A stretch of DNA of 29,797 nucleotides. Source: Thermoplasmatota archaeon. GTDB lineage: Archaea; Thermoplasmatota; Penumbrarchaeia; Penumbrarchaeales; Penumbrarchaeaceae. Positions 23,083-29,797 of this stretch are shown here, piece by piece. The position numbers and the translations under genes are program-made. Under the pieces are notes generated by a model that was given only the letters and a program-made list of their open reading frames with translations, ran no database searches and was not told the DNA's origin. The stretch is from positions 1-29,797 of the forward strand of contig JAUVLN010000001.1 of NCBI GenBank assembly GCA_030600725.1. Reading direction: 5' to 3'. Each line of letters begins with the position of its first letter. Position 1 is the stretch's first letter.

Positions 23083-23148
23083 AGGTAGTATCTATGCGTT
23101 GTTCAGGACCCGTCACGATAACGTTTCAACGAACCAGGAGTTGTCCAA

Positions 23149-24834
23149 ATGGAGAAAAAGGTAATGAATAGATGGATCATCGTGGTCGGTGCGATCCTCA
23201 TCCAGCTCTGTCTGGGAGCGATCTATGCCTGGTCGGTGTTCACGCCGCCTCTCGTGGCGCCGCTGCCCGATGAAGATCCAATGGAGGATCTTGGCACGGG
23301 CATAATGATAGACGTGGAGGGTGAACTCGCCGTAGGATCGGAGGAGACGATCATCCTCTCCTTCTCGGAGAACGGAGATCCCTATGCTGGATATTCAAAT
23401 GTATCAGTTCTTATGGAATTGAAGGATAAGAACGGAAATATCGTAAAAAGCGAGAAGATGATCCCCTACATCGGTTACGTTTACGATGAAGGAGAGCCAA
23501 TCACCGCAGGTCCTTACGAGAGTGCTTTGGTTGGAAATACCACAACCATAGAGGCAAAGGTGACCAGGAGCGGTACCTGGCACATGATGATCACAGCCTC
23601 TGATGGAGACAATACCACCACATTTGAGGTCGTGCAGAACGTCGGGACCGGAGAGTTCGGATTCACAAAGACCCAGTCCCAGATGATATTCGCCGCCGGC
23701 CTTTTCACATTTGCACTTTTCACCATTTTCGGTGGAAGGCTTTCGAAGAAATATGGGCCGAGAAAGATGGCCATCGCAGGCGGTATCGTTCTCGGATCAG
23801 GATATATCCTTGCCTCATTTGTCGGCGGATCCTTCATCATGATGCTGCTATCCATCGGCATCCTTGGCGGAGCCGGTATCGGTCTTGCCTATGTCGTCCC
23901 GATCGCAGTGGGAGTCAAATGGTTCCCCGACAAGAAGGGGATGATCTCCGGTCTTGCCGTTGCAGGATTCGGATTTGGGGCGCTTCTCTGGATGAAGCTT
24001 TGCACCGGGTTCGTTTTTGGACCCGTCAAGATCACCGGGGACTGGGGCGGCCTCTATGAGTACTTCGACGTCACACAGGTCTTCCTGATCTACGGCATAG
24101 CCTTTGCAGCGGCCGTTATCGGGGGCGGATTGATCATGAGAAATCCCCCGGAGGGGTGGCTTCCAAAAGGATGGGAACCCCCGGAGGTCAAAAAGGATTC
24201 CGCCACAGGTTCCGTTGAGTTCACCTCATCACAGATGAGAAAGACCCCACAATACTGGATGCTGTTCTTCATGTTCATGGTGGGCGCAGGATCTGGCCTC
24301 ATGGTCATCGGGGTCATCAAATTGTTCGGGATAGATGCGTTGCAGGAATCCGGCAGCACGGCCGCAGAAGCATCCGTCATAGCCGGAACCGCGATGGCGC
24401 TCTTCTACTCGCTGGCAAACGGCATCGGACGTATCGCCTGGGGCCTTGTATCCGACAAGATCGGAAGGAAAATGTCATTGATCCTGATGTTCTCCCTGCA
24501 GGGATTGATGATGCTGGCCTTCTTCTTCATTGGCGGCAACGAATACCTGCTCTATGCTGGAGCTGCGGTGATCGGATTCAACTTTGGAGGGAATTTCGCC
24601 CTGTTCCCTGCGGCAACGGCCGACTTCTTCGGAAATAAGACCGTTGGCCTCAACTACGGATGGGTCTTCCTCTCCTATGGATTCGGCGGTATAATCGGAC
24701 CCATTGCAGGTGGCATCATGGGAGACAACGAGGCGTGGATGTGGGCTTTCATACCCGCGGGCATTCTGCTTCTCGCATGTGCCGGTATCGCCTTCATGCT
24801 CAAGCCTCCAAAGGCCCCCGAGCAGGTAGAGTGA
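23149..24834 (+). CDS. OFA-type MFS transporter with an inserted extracytoplasmic domain
   Basis: The 561-aa protein is a major facilitator of the oxalate/formate antiporter (OFA) type. The first helix is RWIIVVGAILIQLCLGAIYAW. Later sections show GGRLSKKYGPRKM, AYVVPIAVGVKWFPDKKG, GRIAWGLVSDKIGRK and FPAATADFFG. Family members are usually about 400-450 aa. Here about 140 residues (roughly 34-175) are inserted between helices 1 and 2, forming a beta-rich, Ig/YtkA-like extracytoplasmic domain. The substrate is probably a small carboxylate, but this is not certain. It is transcribed alone, with its own promoter and a strong terminator. Confidence 0.88.
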   Translation: MEKKVMNRWIIVVGAILIQLCLGAIYAWSVFTPPLVAPLPDEDPMEDLGTGIMIDVEGELAVGSEETIILSFSENGDPYAGYSNVSVLMELKDKNGNIVKSEKMIPYIGYVYDEGEPITAGPYESALVGNTTTIEAKVTRSGTWHMMITASDGDNTTTFEVVQNVGTGEFGFTKTQSQMIFAAGLFTFALFTIFGGRLSKKYGPRKMAIAGGIVLGSGYILASFVGGSFIMMLLSIGILGGAGIGLAYVVPIAVGVKWFPDKKGMISGLAVAGFGFGALLWMKLCTGFVFGPVKITGDWGGLYEYFDVTQVFLIYGIAFAAAVIGGGLIMRNPPEGWLPKGWEPPEVKKDSATGSVEFTSSQMRKTPQYWMLFFMFMVGAGSGLMVIGVIKLFGIDALQESGSTAAEASVIAGTAMALFYSLANGIGRIAWGLVSDKIGRKMSLILMFSLQGLMMLAFFFIGGNEYLLYAGAAVIGFNFGGNFALFPAATADFFGNKTVGLNYGWVFLSYGFGGIIGPIAGGIMGDNEAWMWAFIPAGILLLACAGIAFMLKPPKAPEQVE

Positions 24835-24846
24835 TCAATAGGAATA

Positions 24847-24879
24847 CGGGGGGCAAGATGCCCCCCGATAATTTAATTT
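24847..24879 (+). terminator. Intrinsic-type terminator after the MFS gene
   Basis: CGGGGGGC (24847-24854) pairs with GCCCCCCG (24860-24867) around a five-base loop, followed by ATAATTTAATTT. Confidence 0.7.
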
Positions 24880-24907
24880 AAAATATATTGCCGAAGAAAT
24901 GAGATGC

Positions 24908-25078
24908 TCATCTTTTAACGACGGTTATTGGGATAAGGCCCTTATTGAACTCCAGCCTGGCTATCTCGATAGGGTCCACAAGGTCGTCGGGGATCTTCAT
25001 CAAAACGGGGGCTCCCAGTGCGATCTGAAGACCCCTTGCACCGATTATGCGGGACTTCTCAAAACGTGTGAGCCTCAT
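24908..25078 (-). CDS. rpoK: DNA-directed RNA polymerase subunit K (Rpb6)
   Basis: The 56-aa archaeal RNA polymerase subunit K shows LTRFEKSRIIGARGLQIALG and IEIARLEFNKGLIPITV, the full conserved core of Rpb6. I start it at ATG 25078. The longer frame begins at 25123, but its first 15 codons contain the TATA box (25099-25110), which would place the transcript start at or near 25078. The mRNA is therefore probably leaderless. Confidence 0.93.
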   Translation of the reverse strand: MRLTRFEKSRIIGARGLQIALGAPVLMKIPDDLVDPIEIARLEFNKGLIPITVVKR

Positions 25079-25098
25079 GTTGCGGTCAACGAAGAGGA

Positions 25099-25110
25099 TT
25101 GATATAAACG
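25099..25110 (-). promoter_or_regulatory. TATA box of rpoK
   Basis: On the minus strand the sequence is CGTTTATATCAA, about 25 bases upstream of the chosen ATG. It decides the rpoK start. Confidence 0.6.
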
Positions 25111-25334
25111 TATTGCCTTTCATGGCGTATCAGGGAGAATTTAGATATATGGATGAGCGCGTTTATGTGATAATCTCAAAAAACGGATGTCTTATCTAGG
25201 AGAAGTTCATAATTTGAGATTATTATAGCTTTTATGCTCATTCTGAACCTTGACGGCAATGTAATGTAACATTTTTTAGCCAATTAAACATTATAACAAT
25301 AACATTTATATACTCCCTATACATATTGAAATAA

Positions 25335-25397
25335 TACGCAGTGTACGCACTGTGTCTATAAAGGAACCGAATAGAGAGCGAGGTGATTTTTTTGTTC
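25335..25397 (+). ncRNA. Candidate small RNA downstream of a plus-strand TATA box
   Basis: A TATA box at 25305-25312 would start a transcript near 25335-25340. It would contain the CAGTG / CACTG hairpin and reach a T7 run at 25387-25393. No plus-strand gene follows. Expression is a guess from the signals alone. Confidence 0.25.
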
Positions 25398-25426
25398 ATC
25401 ACGCATTCAATCCTCTCTTCTTAACC
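25383..25426 (+). repeat. Copy 2 of the ~45-bp inverted repeat (partner 2-46)
   Basis: This is the reverse complement of 2-46 with one base fewer. It is framed by ATAGAGAGC / GCTCTCTAT arms (25371-25379, 25431-25439), which are not seen at copy 1 because that copy reaches the window edge. Confidence 0.75.
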
Positions 25427-25561
25427 CCTTGCTCTCTATACTCCTTTACCCCAGACCCTGTTTTGTTTTAGCCCATGGTTTTTTCTTATAACACGGTCTG
25501 ATGATCTCTTTTTTATCCAGAACCTGTTGCTGTTTAGCCGACAGGCTGTTTGAAAAGGGAT

Positions 25562-26866
25562 CTATAACCTGTTGCCAAAGTAAGGGCCACTTTGATCGAT
25601 GGTACCAACCTCCGGCAGGGATGACGGTTTGAAAAGATGCCTCCAGGCATCCTCCGGAGGCTCCATCATGCCCTTTTGTATGGACCTCATAACTGTGATC
25701 TCCAACTTTTTCAGGGAAGGGTCCACATGTCTACACCCCTTGCACCTGAGCGGCTGTCCCTTTCCCATGGATCCCATCTTCGCACCACACCTGGGGCAGG
25801 GGGGATTTGTGATCTCTACCTTCCGTGCCGGCGAGAGGACCTCCACCTTCTCCAGGTTCACGACCCTTGGATTGTCATTATCCGCGGAACGGACCCCCCC
25901 AAATATTCGAATTGCATCCCCGACGATGAGCTCGGACAGCTCCTTCCTGAAGCCTTTTGTGGGCTCGTAGGCGCCGCATCTGATCGAATCGCCCCTGTCG
26001 TCATCCACCTCGAAGAAGAGATGGCTCCCCCTCTCATATCTCGGTGGCGATGATACCATAGCGACCATTCTGATCGAGGAATGATCCCTGATCGACCGGA
26101 TGTCCCTGGTTTCCTCGATGTGGGCGTCCGTGTGCTGGTTGGTGGCCCACAGTACCCATCTCTCGATTCCCTCCGTGTCTATATTTGAGGCCATGGCCAG
26201 GGCATCCTTTGGGTCCATCCCCCTGATACCGAACAGGACCGGGCATGGGGACCTCGGGATGCAGAGGACCTTTCCATCCCTCGATACGTTGAAGAAGGTG
26301 GAGGGGTGCTCCAGGGCCGCTTTTATTATGCTTGCTTCATCTACCACCTTGGGCCCCTTGTCCTCACCCGACCGGTAGACGACCACCTCATTGGTGATAT
26401 CGGTCAATTCAGCACCAACAGCCGCCAGTGCGCCGATCAATCCCCGCCGGTTCTTCCACCCCCTGAAGAGCGCATTGCTGTTGCTTGCAAGGCGGACGGC
26501 TTCTTGAGTGTCCAGTACCTCGTGGAGCGCCCTGTGATAGAACCCATTTACAGCGTTAGGTACATCTCCCTCCAGCACGACCAAACCCGGATTGGTCTGG
26601 GGGTCCTCGAAGACAGAGAGCTCTTTGACGGCCTGCTCGGATATCCTGAAGATCTCTTCCCTGATACCTTCCTCCCCCTCGAGCCTGAGGCATACCGCCC
26701 CGTTCCCCCTCGTCTTCCAGGGGATGTTGGGATTGAGCCTGATCAGCTCCGGATGGGAGGCGGCTTTCAGTTTCAGGCGTTCCAGCAGGACGGCTCCCAG
26801 GTAGGTCGTACACATGCCCAGCGTGGCGGAGTCCGTGCAGTCGATACCCACATGATAGCGGGTCAC
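25562..26866 (-). CDS. tiaS: tRNA(Ile2) 2-agmatinylcytidine synthetase TiaS
   Basis: The 434-aa enzyme uses ATP and agmatine to modify C34 of tRNA-Ile2 so that it reads AUA codons; it is archaea-specific. It starts with HVGIDCTDSATLGMCTTYL and has LNPNIPWKTRGNGAVCL, GLIGALAAVGAEL, and the OB-fold and C-terminal zinc ribbon CPRCGAKMG ... CKGC. Length matches the family. The GTG at 26866 overlaps the dhs stop by four bases (GTGA), so the two are translationally coupled. A longer open frame upstream is only the dhs gene read in another frame. Confidence 0.95.
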   Translation of the reverse strand: MTRYHVGIDCTDSATLGMCTTYLGAVLLERLKLKAASHPELIRLNPNIPWKTRGNGAVCLRLEGEEGIREEIFRISEQAVKELSVFEDPQTNPGLVVLEGDVPNAVNGFYHRALHEVLDTQEAVRLASNSNALFRGWKNRRGLIGALAAVGAELTDITNEVVVYRSGEDKGPKVVDEASIIKAALEHPSTFFNVSRDGKVLCIPRSPCPVLFGIRGMDPKDALAMASNIDTEGIERWVLWATNQHTDAHIEETRDIRSIRDHSSIRMVAMVSSPPRYERGSHLFFEVDDDRGDSIRCGAYEPTKGFRKELSELIVGDAIRIFGGVRSADNDNPRVVNLEKVEVLSPARKVEITNPPCPRCGAKMGSMGKGQPLRCKGCRHVDPSLKKLEITVMRSIQKGMMEPPEDAWRHLFKPSSLPEVGTIDQSGPYFGNRL

Positions 26867-27819
26867 CCTCGTCCCCCTTCCATCTCCTGGATAAGCGAGG
26901 ATATCATCAGGGGAAGAAGGACCGTGGCGTCCCCTTCGACGGTGATGTGGGGGGCCTGCTCCTTCACCTTCCCCCAGGAGATGGCCTCCCGGATGCGGGC
27001 GCCGGAGAGGGATCCGTCCCACTCCACGGCGGTTGTAAGGCCTATTGCGTAATCGAGGCCTTCCCTGAACTGGTTCCACCAGATGACGTGGTGTTTGGAT
27101 ATGCCCCCCCCGATCATCAGGGCCCCTGTTTTTTTGGCGTCCCAGATGATGTCGGAGAGCTCCTGCTCGTCCTTGAGCAGGTCCAATCTGAAGTCCGAAT
27201 GCGTCTGCCGCCACATCCATAGCTGGGCTCCGAAGGCTCCGTCGAACGGCCCGGGGAGGTAGATGGGGATGTCGTTCTTTGCGGCCCAGTATGTTATGGA
27301 GGATTCGTCGTCGATCCTCTTTCCGATCTCCCGGACGATCCCCCTTGTGGAGAACTCCGTCTTCCCACCTTTCCAGATATCCTCCATCAGCTCCCTCATC
27401 TTCTTCTCGAGGATGATCCCGTAGGAGTCCATGGGAATGAGGATGTTGCCCAGCCTGTGTATCTCTTTTTGATGGAGCTCCACGTCGTCCATATCAAAGC
27501 TGCCGTGGTAGTACTTTCTCCAGATCCTGGCCAGGTCGTGGTCAAGGGTCCCGCAGGTTGTGATGACGCAGTCCACCCATTTCCGCTTTATCATTTCCTT
27601 GATGACCCCTCTGGTGCCTGTTGAGATGATACATGCAGGGAACGACAGGAAGTTGTAGCAATCCTCATCCTGGATCATGTCCCTGAGGATCGTTGCGGCC
27701 TCGTACACCTTCTTCGCCGTGAACCCTCCCGATCTGCCCATCTGCTCCATCAGGTCCTGTACGGTCGTGATGCTGCTCGGGTCGATATCCTCGACCGGTG
27801 GGAGGTCGTTTTCATTCAT
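26863..27819 (-). CDS. dys: Deoxyhypusine synthase
   Basis: The 318-aa enzyme makes the first step of hypusine formation on translation factor aIF5A. It shows FSFPACIISTGTRG-like and TTCGTLDHDLAR blocks, the catalytic-lysine region GGGISKHHVIWWNQF, and AVEWDGSLSGARIREAISWGK, close to eukaryotic and archaeal DHS. Length is typical. It is the first gene of the dys-tiaS operon. Both enzymes can depend on agmatine in archaea (agmatine-based deoxyhypusine formation is reported in Haloferax), which may explain the pairing. Confidence 0.95.
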   Translation of the reverse strand: MNENDLPPVEDIDPSSITTVQDLMEQMGRSGGFTAKKVYEAATILRDMIQDEDCYNFLSFPACIISTGTRGVIKEMIKRKWVDCVITTCGTLDHDLARIWRKYYHGSFDMDDVELHQKEIHRLGNILIPMDSYGIILEKKMRELMEDIWKGGKTEFSTRGIVREIGKRIDDESSITYWAAKNDIPIYLPGPFDGAFGAQLWMWRQTHSDFRLDLLKDEQELSDIIWDAKKTGALMIGGGISKHHVIWWNQFREGLDYAIGLTTAVEWDGSLSGARIREAISWGKVKEQAPHITVEGDATVLLPLMISSLIQEMEGGRG

Positions 27820-27865
27820 CTTGATCGGGCCGATATTATTGTGGTCCCTCTATTACCTTTCCCTT

Positions 27866-27920
27866 AGGGGGGATGTTTCATAATCGGGTGACGCATACCC
27901 TTGTTACATGTCGGGTGATT
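27866..27920 (+). repeat. Left arm of an imperfect inverted repeat flanking the AT-rich island
   Basis: AGGGGG, GTTTCAT, CGGGTGA and TGTTACATGTCGGGTGAT occur here in this order. The same blocks occur on the minus strand at 29317-29381, with 17 of 18 bases the same in the last block. The arms bracket the DUF3800-like gene and the transposase remnant. Confidence 0.65.
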
Positions 27921-27970
27921 CGATTGAAAATGATTATAATTTTTATAATATTCACAAAACACATAGTAGA

Positions 27971-27979
27971 ATTTATAAA
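27971..27979 (+). promoter_or_regulatory. TATA box of the DUF3800-like gene
   Basis: ATTTATAAA lies about 25-30 bases before the GTG at 28002, so the transcript is probably leaderless. Confidence 0.5.
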
Positions 27980-28001
27980 CCAAGGCGTAGGTTTCTGAAT
28001 A

Positions 28002-28745
28002 GTGTTTCAATATTCAATACCCTTTGAATTCGTTATAGATGTCTCAGGGACCCCAAAGGGCTCTACTTATTTTGGTATGGCCTCATTTCATCCAGGCTAT
28101 AAAGCGCGTGTATTGGGCGGTCTATATGCTCATTGCCGAGAGTGTAATTATCAAAAAGGAAGACAAATAAGTAGAGATGGCCTGATTGAAATTCTATCCT
28201 ATCTTAGCGAGCATAGGGTTAAAATGGCGCTCCTCCATTTTTCATCAATTGCTTGGAAAGAAAATTATGATAAGTACAAGAGGCACCATGATTTCTTAGA
28301 GAAAATGTATGCATCAAACTACATGAAATTATTAAGTTTATTTATGTGGAAAAATAATGCATATACATTGACAAGTTGCGTGGAATCTCAAGCTGGTAAA
28401 ATTGACAGAATTTTCCACAACTGCAACCGACTTGCATCAAAGTTGGAAGTGGATTTGGATTTTAATTATGGACATGATAAAACTAATAGAGGCATCAGAG
28501 TTGCTGATATAATTGCAAATGCGGGTAGAAAAATAAAAAGGGAGGATCTTGAAAATATTGAAAATTTAATAATCGTGAAGGATGCGCAGTTGAAACATTG
28601 GACCAAATGGACCACAAGATACTTGTTTGAAATCAGGAAGAAAAGCAAGTGGTCACATCATTCCGCAAAGGGGGTCCCTTTCACTTCAGAACAGGATATC
28701 CCGTCCGTACTTCGGGCCGACCCAGTGAGGTCAGTTCGGAGGTGA
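28002..28745 (+). CDS. DUF3800-like protein in an AT-rich island
   Basis: The 247-aa protein begins FEFVIDVSGTPKGSTYFGMASF, which recalls the DUF3800 N-terminus (a YIDESG strand followed by a YFxLGG strand). It ends with GIRVADIIANAGRKI, like the family's late ADxVA motif. An RNase H-like fold has been proposed for this family, and members occur in mobile and defence islands; the function here is unknown. The E of the usual DESG is a V here, so catalytic activity is doubtful. The start is GTG, because an in-frame TGA precedes it at 27996. The last 25 codons are more GC-rich than the rest, so the C-terminus may be derived from an insertion junction. Confidence 0.6.
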   Translation: MFQYSIPFEFVIDVSGTPKGSTYFGMASFHPGYKARVLGGLYAHCRECNYQKGRQISRDGLIEILSYLSEHRVKMALLHFSSIAWKENYDKYKRHHDFLEKMYASNYMKLLSLFMWKNNAYTLTSCVESQAGKIDRIFHNCNRLASKLEVDLDFNYGHDKTNRGIRVADIIANAGRKIKREDLENIENLIIVKDAQLKHWTKWTTRYLFEIRKKSKWSHHSAKGVPFTSEQDIPSVLRADPVRSVRR

Positions 28746-28840
28746 ATAATGACTACACATACTATCATGTGTCATCACCTCAAATATAAAATGGTTTAGA
28801 TATATTTAATATTTACCTATAAAAAATTGAAGAATGAAGA

Positions 28841-29322
28841 TCAATATTGATAAATAGATGATAATATTAAATTAAGTTGGTATTTTTTTGCTTTCTTTAA
28901 ATAGACCAGCCAAGGATTATAGGCAGGCATAGACAGTCCTGCTATCTGTGCAGGTGCCATACCTTCAAGCCCCATATGAGGTCGGATGAAATTGTATAAA
29001 ACCCCTCATTACCTTGGTCCTCTCCCTGAAGGTTCCGTTTAACCTCTCTATATTCTGGTTGAGAAAGTGTTTCCTTTTTGATGGTGTTCTGTAATGTATT
29101 GTCTTATTTTTATTTTCATAGAATACTTTTCTATTGGCATCAATATATGATTGTAGGCCATCTGTTATCAATGCATCTGGTTTCTTACCAGCTCTCTCTT
29201 GATCTTGTTTATAGACCATTGAGGCATCCTTAACCTATCTGTTCTTAGTGATGGTCGAGGCCAATAGGAAACGAGTGGAGCTGTCCATGAGGTTCCAGAT
29301 TAAAAAATATTGTTCATCACCC
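28841..29322 (-). pseudogene. Transposase remnant (IS6/IS240-type DDE), broken
   Basis: On the minus strand the pieces read GDEQYFLIWNLMDSSTRFLL, then ITKNR, an in-frame TAG stop, VKDASMVYKQD, KPDALITDGLQSY, NQNIERLNGTFRERTKVMRG, a frameshift, and YNFIRPHMGLEGMAPAQIAG. These are DDE motifs of archaeal IS6/IS240-type transposases. The N-terminus is missing, one stop and one frameshift are present, and the segment usually found between RGF and YNFIRPH is deleted. It cannot make an active protein. Its position suggests that it brought, or landed in, the AT-rich island. Confidence 0.9.
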
Positions 29323-29381
29323 GAAATGTAACAGCTTTTAAGATTCAGGCCATTTCACCCGTTAATGAAACAGCACCCCCT
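29317..29381 (-). repeat. Right arm of the imperfect inverted repeat flanking the AT-rich island
   Basis: This is the partner of 27866-27920. Its innermost bases overlap the first readable codons of the transposase remnant. Seen from their nearest genes, both arms have the same orientation and lie 50-120 bases upstream of a start codon, so a shared control sequence is an alternative to an element end. Confidence 0.6.
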
Positions 29382-29435
29382 TCGGGGAGGTATTGTTCCG
29401 CAAGGAATATTGCCTAGGAGACGATTGAAAGGGAT

Positions 29436-29797
29436 ATGGATGATATCATCCGGGGCACCCTTCTCATCTGGGCCGCCGCCTTCGTTCTCCTGCGGATGGA
29501 CGGCCTCGTCCTGATCTACATGAGGAGGGGTCGGATCAATGTGATGCCCGCCGTCCTTCTCGTCCTGGCGTCCCCTGTTCTTGGTTTGGGGTCCATAGCG
29601 CTCAGCACGTCGGAGGGGTTCACCAGATCATGGAGGGGGAGGACCTCCTTCACCATCCTGGTGTATTTCATGATCTTTTTGATGTCGCAGATTGCTGCGG
29701 GCTTCCTTGCGGTCCAGGCGTTCGTCTTCATGGGCATAGGGGTGCCTTCCGGAAGGGCGATCGGTCCCGGTGCGGATGCTGTTGGTTTCTCCCCCGT
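29436..29797 (+). CDS. Integral membrane protein, N-terminal part (runs off the window)
   Basis: An ATG at 29436 opens a frame that stays open to the window end (about 120 aa). It encodes hydrophobic helices LIWAAAFVLL, PAVLLVLASPVLGLGSIAL and FTILVYFMIFLMSQIAAGFL, separated by Arg-rich loops. GAAAGGG lies just upstream. Composition is GC-rich like the backbone, so it is outside the AT-rich island. The family is not recognised. Confidence 0.7.
   Translation, partial: MDDIIRGTLLIWAAAFVLLRMDGLVLIYMRRGRINVMPAVLLVLASPVLGLGSIALSTSEGFTRSWRGRTSFTILVYFMIFLMSQIAAGFLAVQAFVFMGIGVPSGRAIGPGADAVGFSP

Larger units (their letters stand above)
25124..25561. other. Gene-free 440-bp region with promoter-like, palindromic and repeat sequence
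   Basis: No protein gene is seen. It holds an inverted pair ATAATCTCAAA / TTTGAGATTAT (25170-25180, 25213-25223) and a plus-strand TATA-like TTTATATA (25305-25312). CAGTG-TACG-CACTG lies at 25339-25352 and an ATAGAGAGC / GCTCTCTAT pair at 25371-25379 and 25431-25439. The last pair encloses copy 2 of the long inverted repeat. Three degenerate copies of a CCAGAACCTGTTGC-like segment follow near 25448, 25515 and 25560; the last forms the end of tiaS. Confidence 0.6.

Noticed and set aside
25124..25561. A diverged tRNA or C/D RNA
   Set aside because: No cloverleaf pairing and no convincing C and D boxes were found.
26867..27220. N-terminal extension of TiaS
   Set aside because: It is the dhs gene read in another frame, and the family starts at 26866.
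29218..29240. Pyrrolysine reading of the TAG in the transposase
   Set aside because: The gene also has a frameshift, a deletion and no N-terminus, so the stop is most simply decay.

Overview
The window is archaeal and most likely from Thermoplasmatota, although the phylum is an inference. The archaeal evidence is direct: ribosomal protein eS17, RNA polymerase subunits Rpb10 (RpoN) and Rpb6 (RpoK), deoxyhypusine synthase, tRNA-Ile2 agmatinylcytidine synthetase (TiaS), an aCPSF2-type beta-CASP nuclease, TATA-box promoters and strong GGAGGTGA ribosome-binding sites. The very large surface protein with PQQ-propeller and PKD modules plus a cytosolic zinc ribbon also suits that phylum. The backbone is moderately GC-rich. 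Two AT-rich islands stand out: about 1-2650, carrying a RloA/RloB-type defence pair, and about 27900-29340, carrying a DUF3800-like gene and a wrecked transposase.

Layout. 1-2640: structured non-coding DNA, then rloB and rloA on the minus strand. 2724-4662: a PlsC-like acyltransferase with an apparent frameshift, a TPR protein and a zinc-binding protein. 4663-5320: no long gene, but three tandem 135-bp units whose hairpin stems change while the loop is kept. 5321-11756: eS17, a 1.5-kaa surface propeller protein, aCPSF2 and rpoN. 11757-13592: tRNA-Pro(GGG), a small unknown protein, a winged-helix regulator and a multi-zinc-ribbon protein.

13593-22705 is the most interesting block: a ModE-type regulator divergent from a tightly coupled operon. 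The operon encodes a predicted ECF S-component, a membrane-anchored protein with four molybdopterin-binding-like (sulfite-oxidase-fold) domains, MobB, a secreted phosphodiesterase fused to another such domain, a third protein with that fold, a one-heme c-type protein, a double ABC ATPase and a CbiQ-type T-component. Together they look like an ECF importer dedicated to molybdenum or tungsten cofactor metabolism. The phosphodiesterase could trim a nucleotide form of the cofactor outside the cell, the SUOX-fold proteins could capture the pterin, the ECF module could import it, and MobB and ModE would link uptake to cofactor maturation and metal sensing. This function is inferred from gene content. 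Start codons in this operon are odd: TTG, CTG and one gene with no standard start.

22708-27819: a stand-alone AsnC/Lrp effector domain, an OFA-type MFS transporter with an extra extracytoplasmic domain, rpoK, a gene-free 480-bp region with promoter-like and inverted-repeat sequence, then tiaS and dhs as an overlapping pair. From 29436 to the window end a membrane protein begins and runs off the edge.
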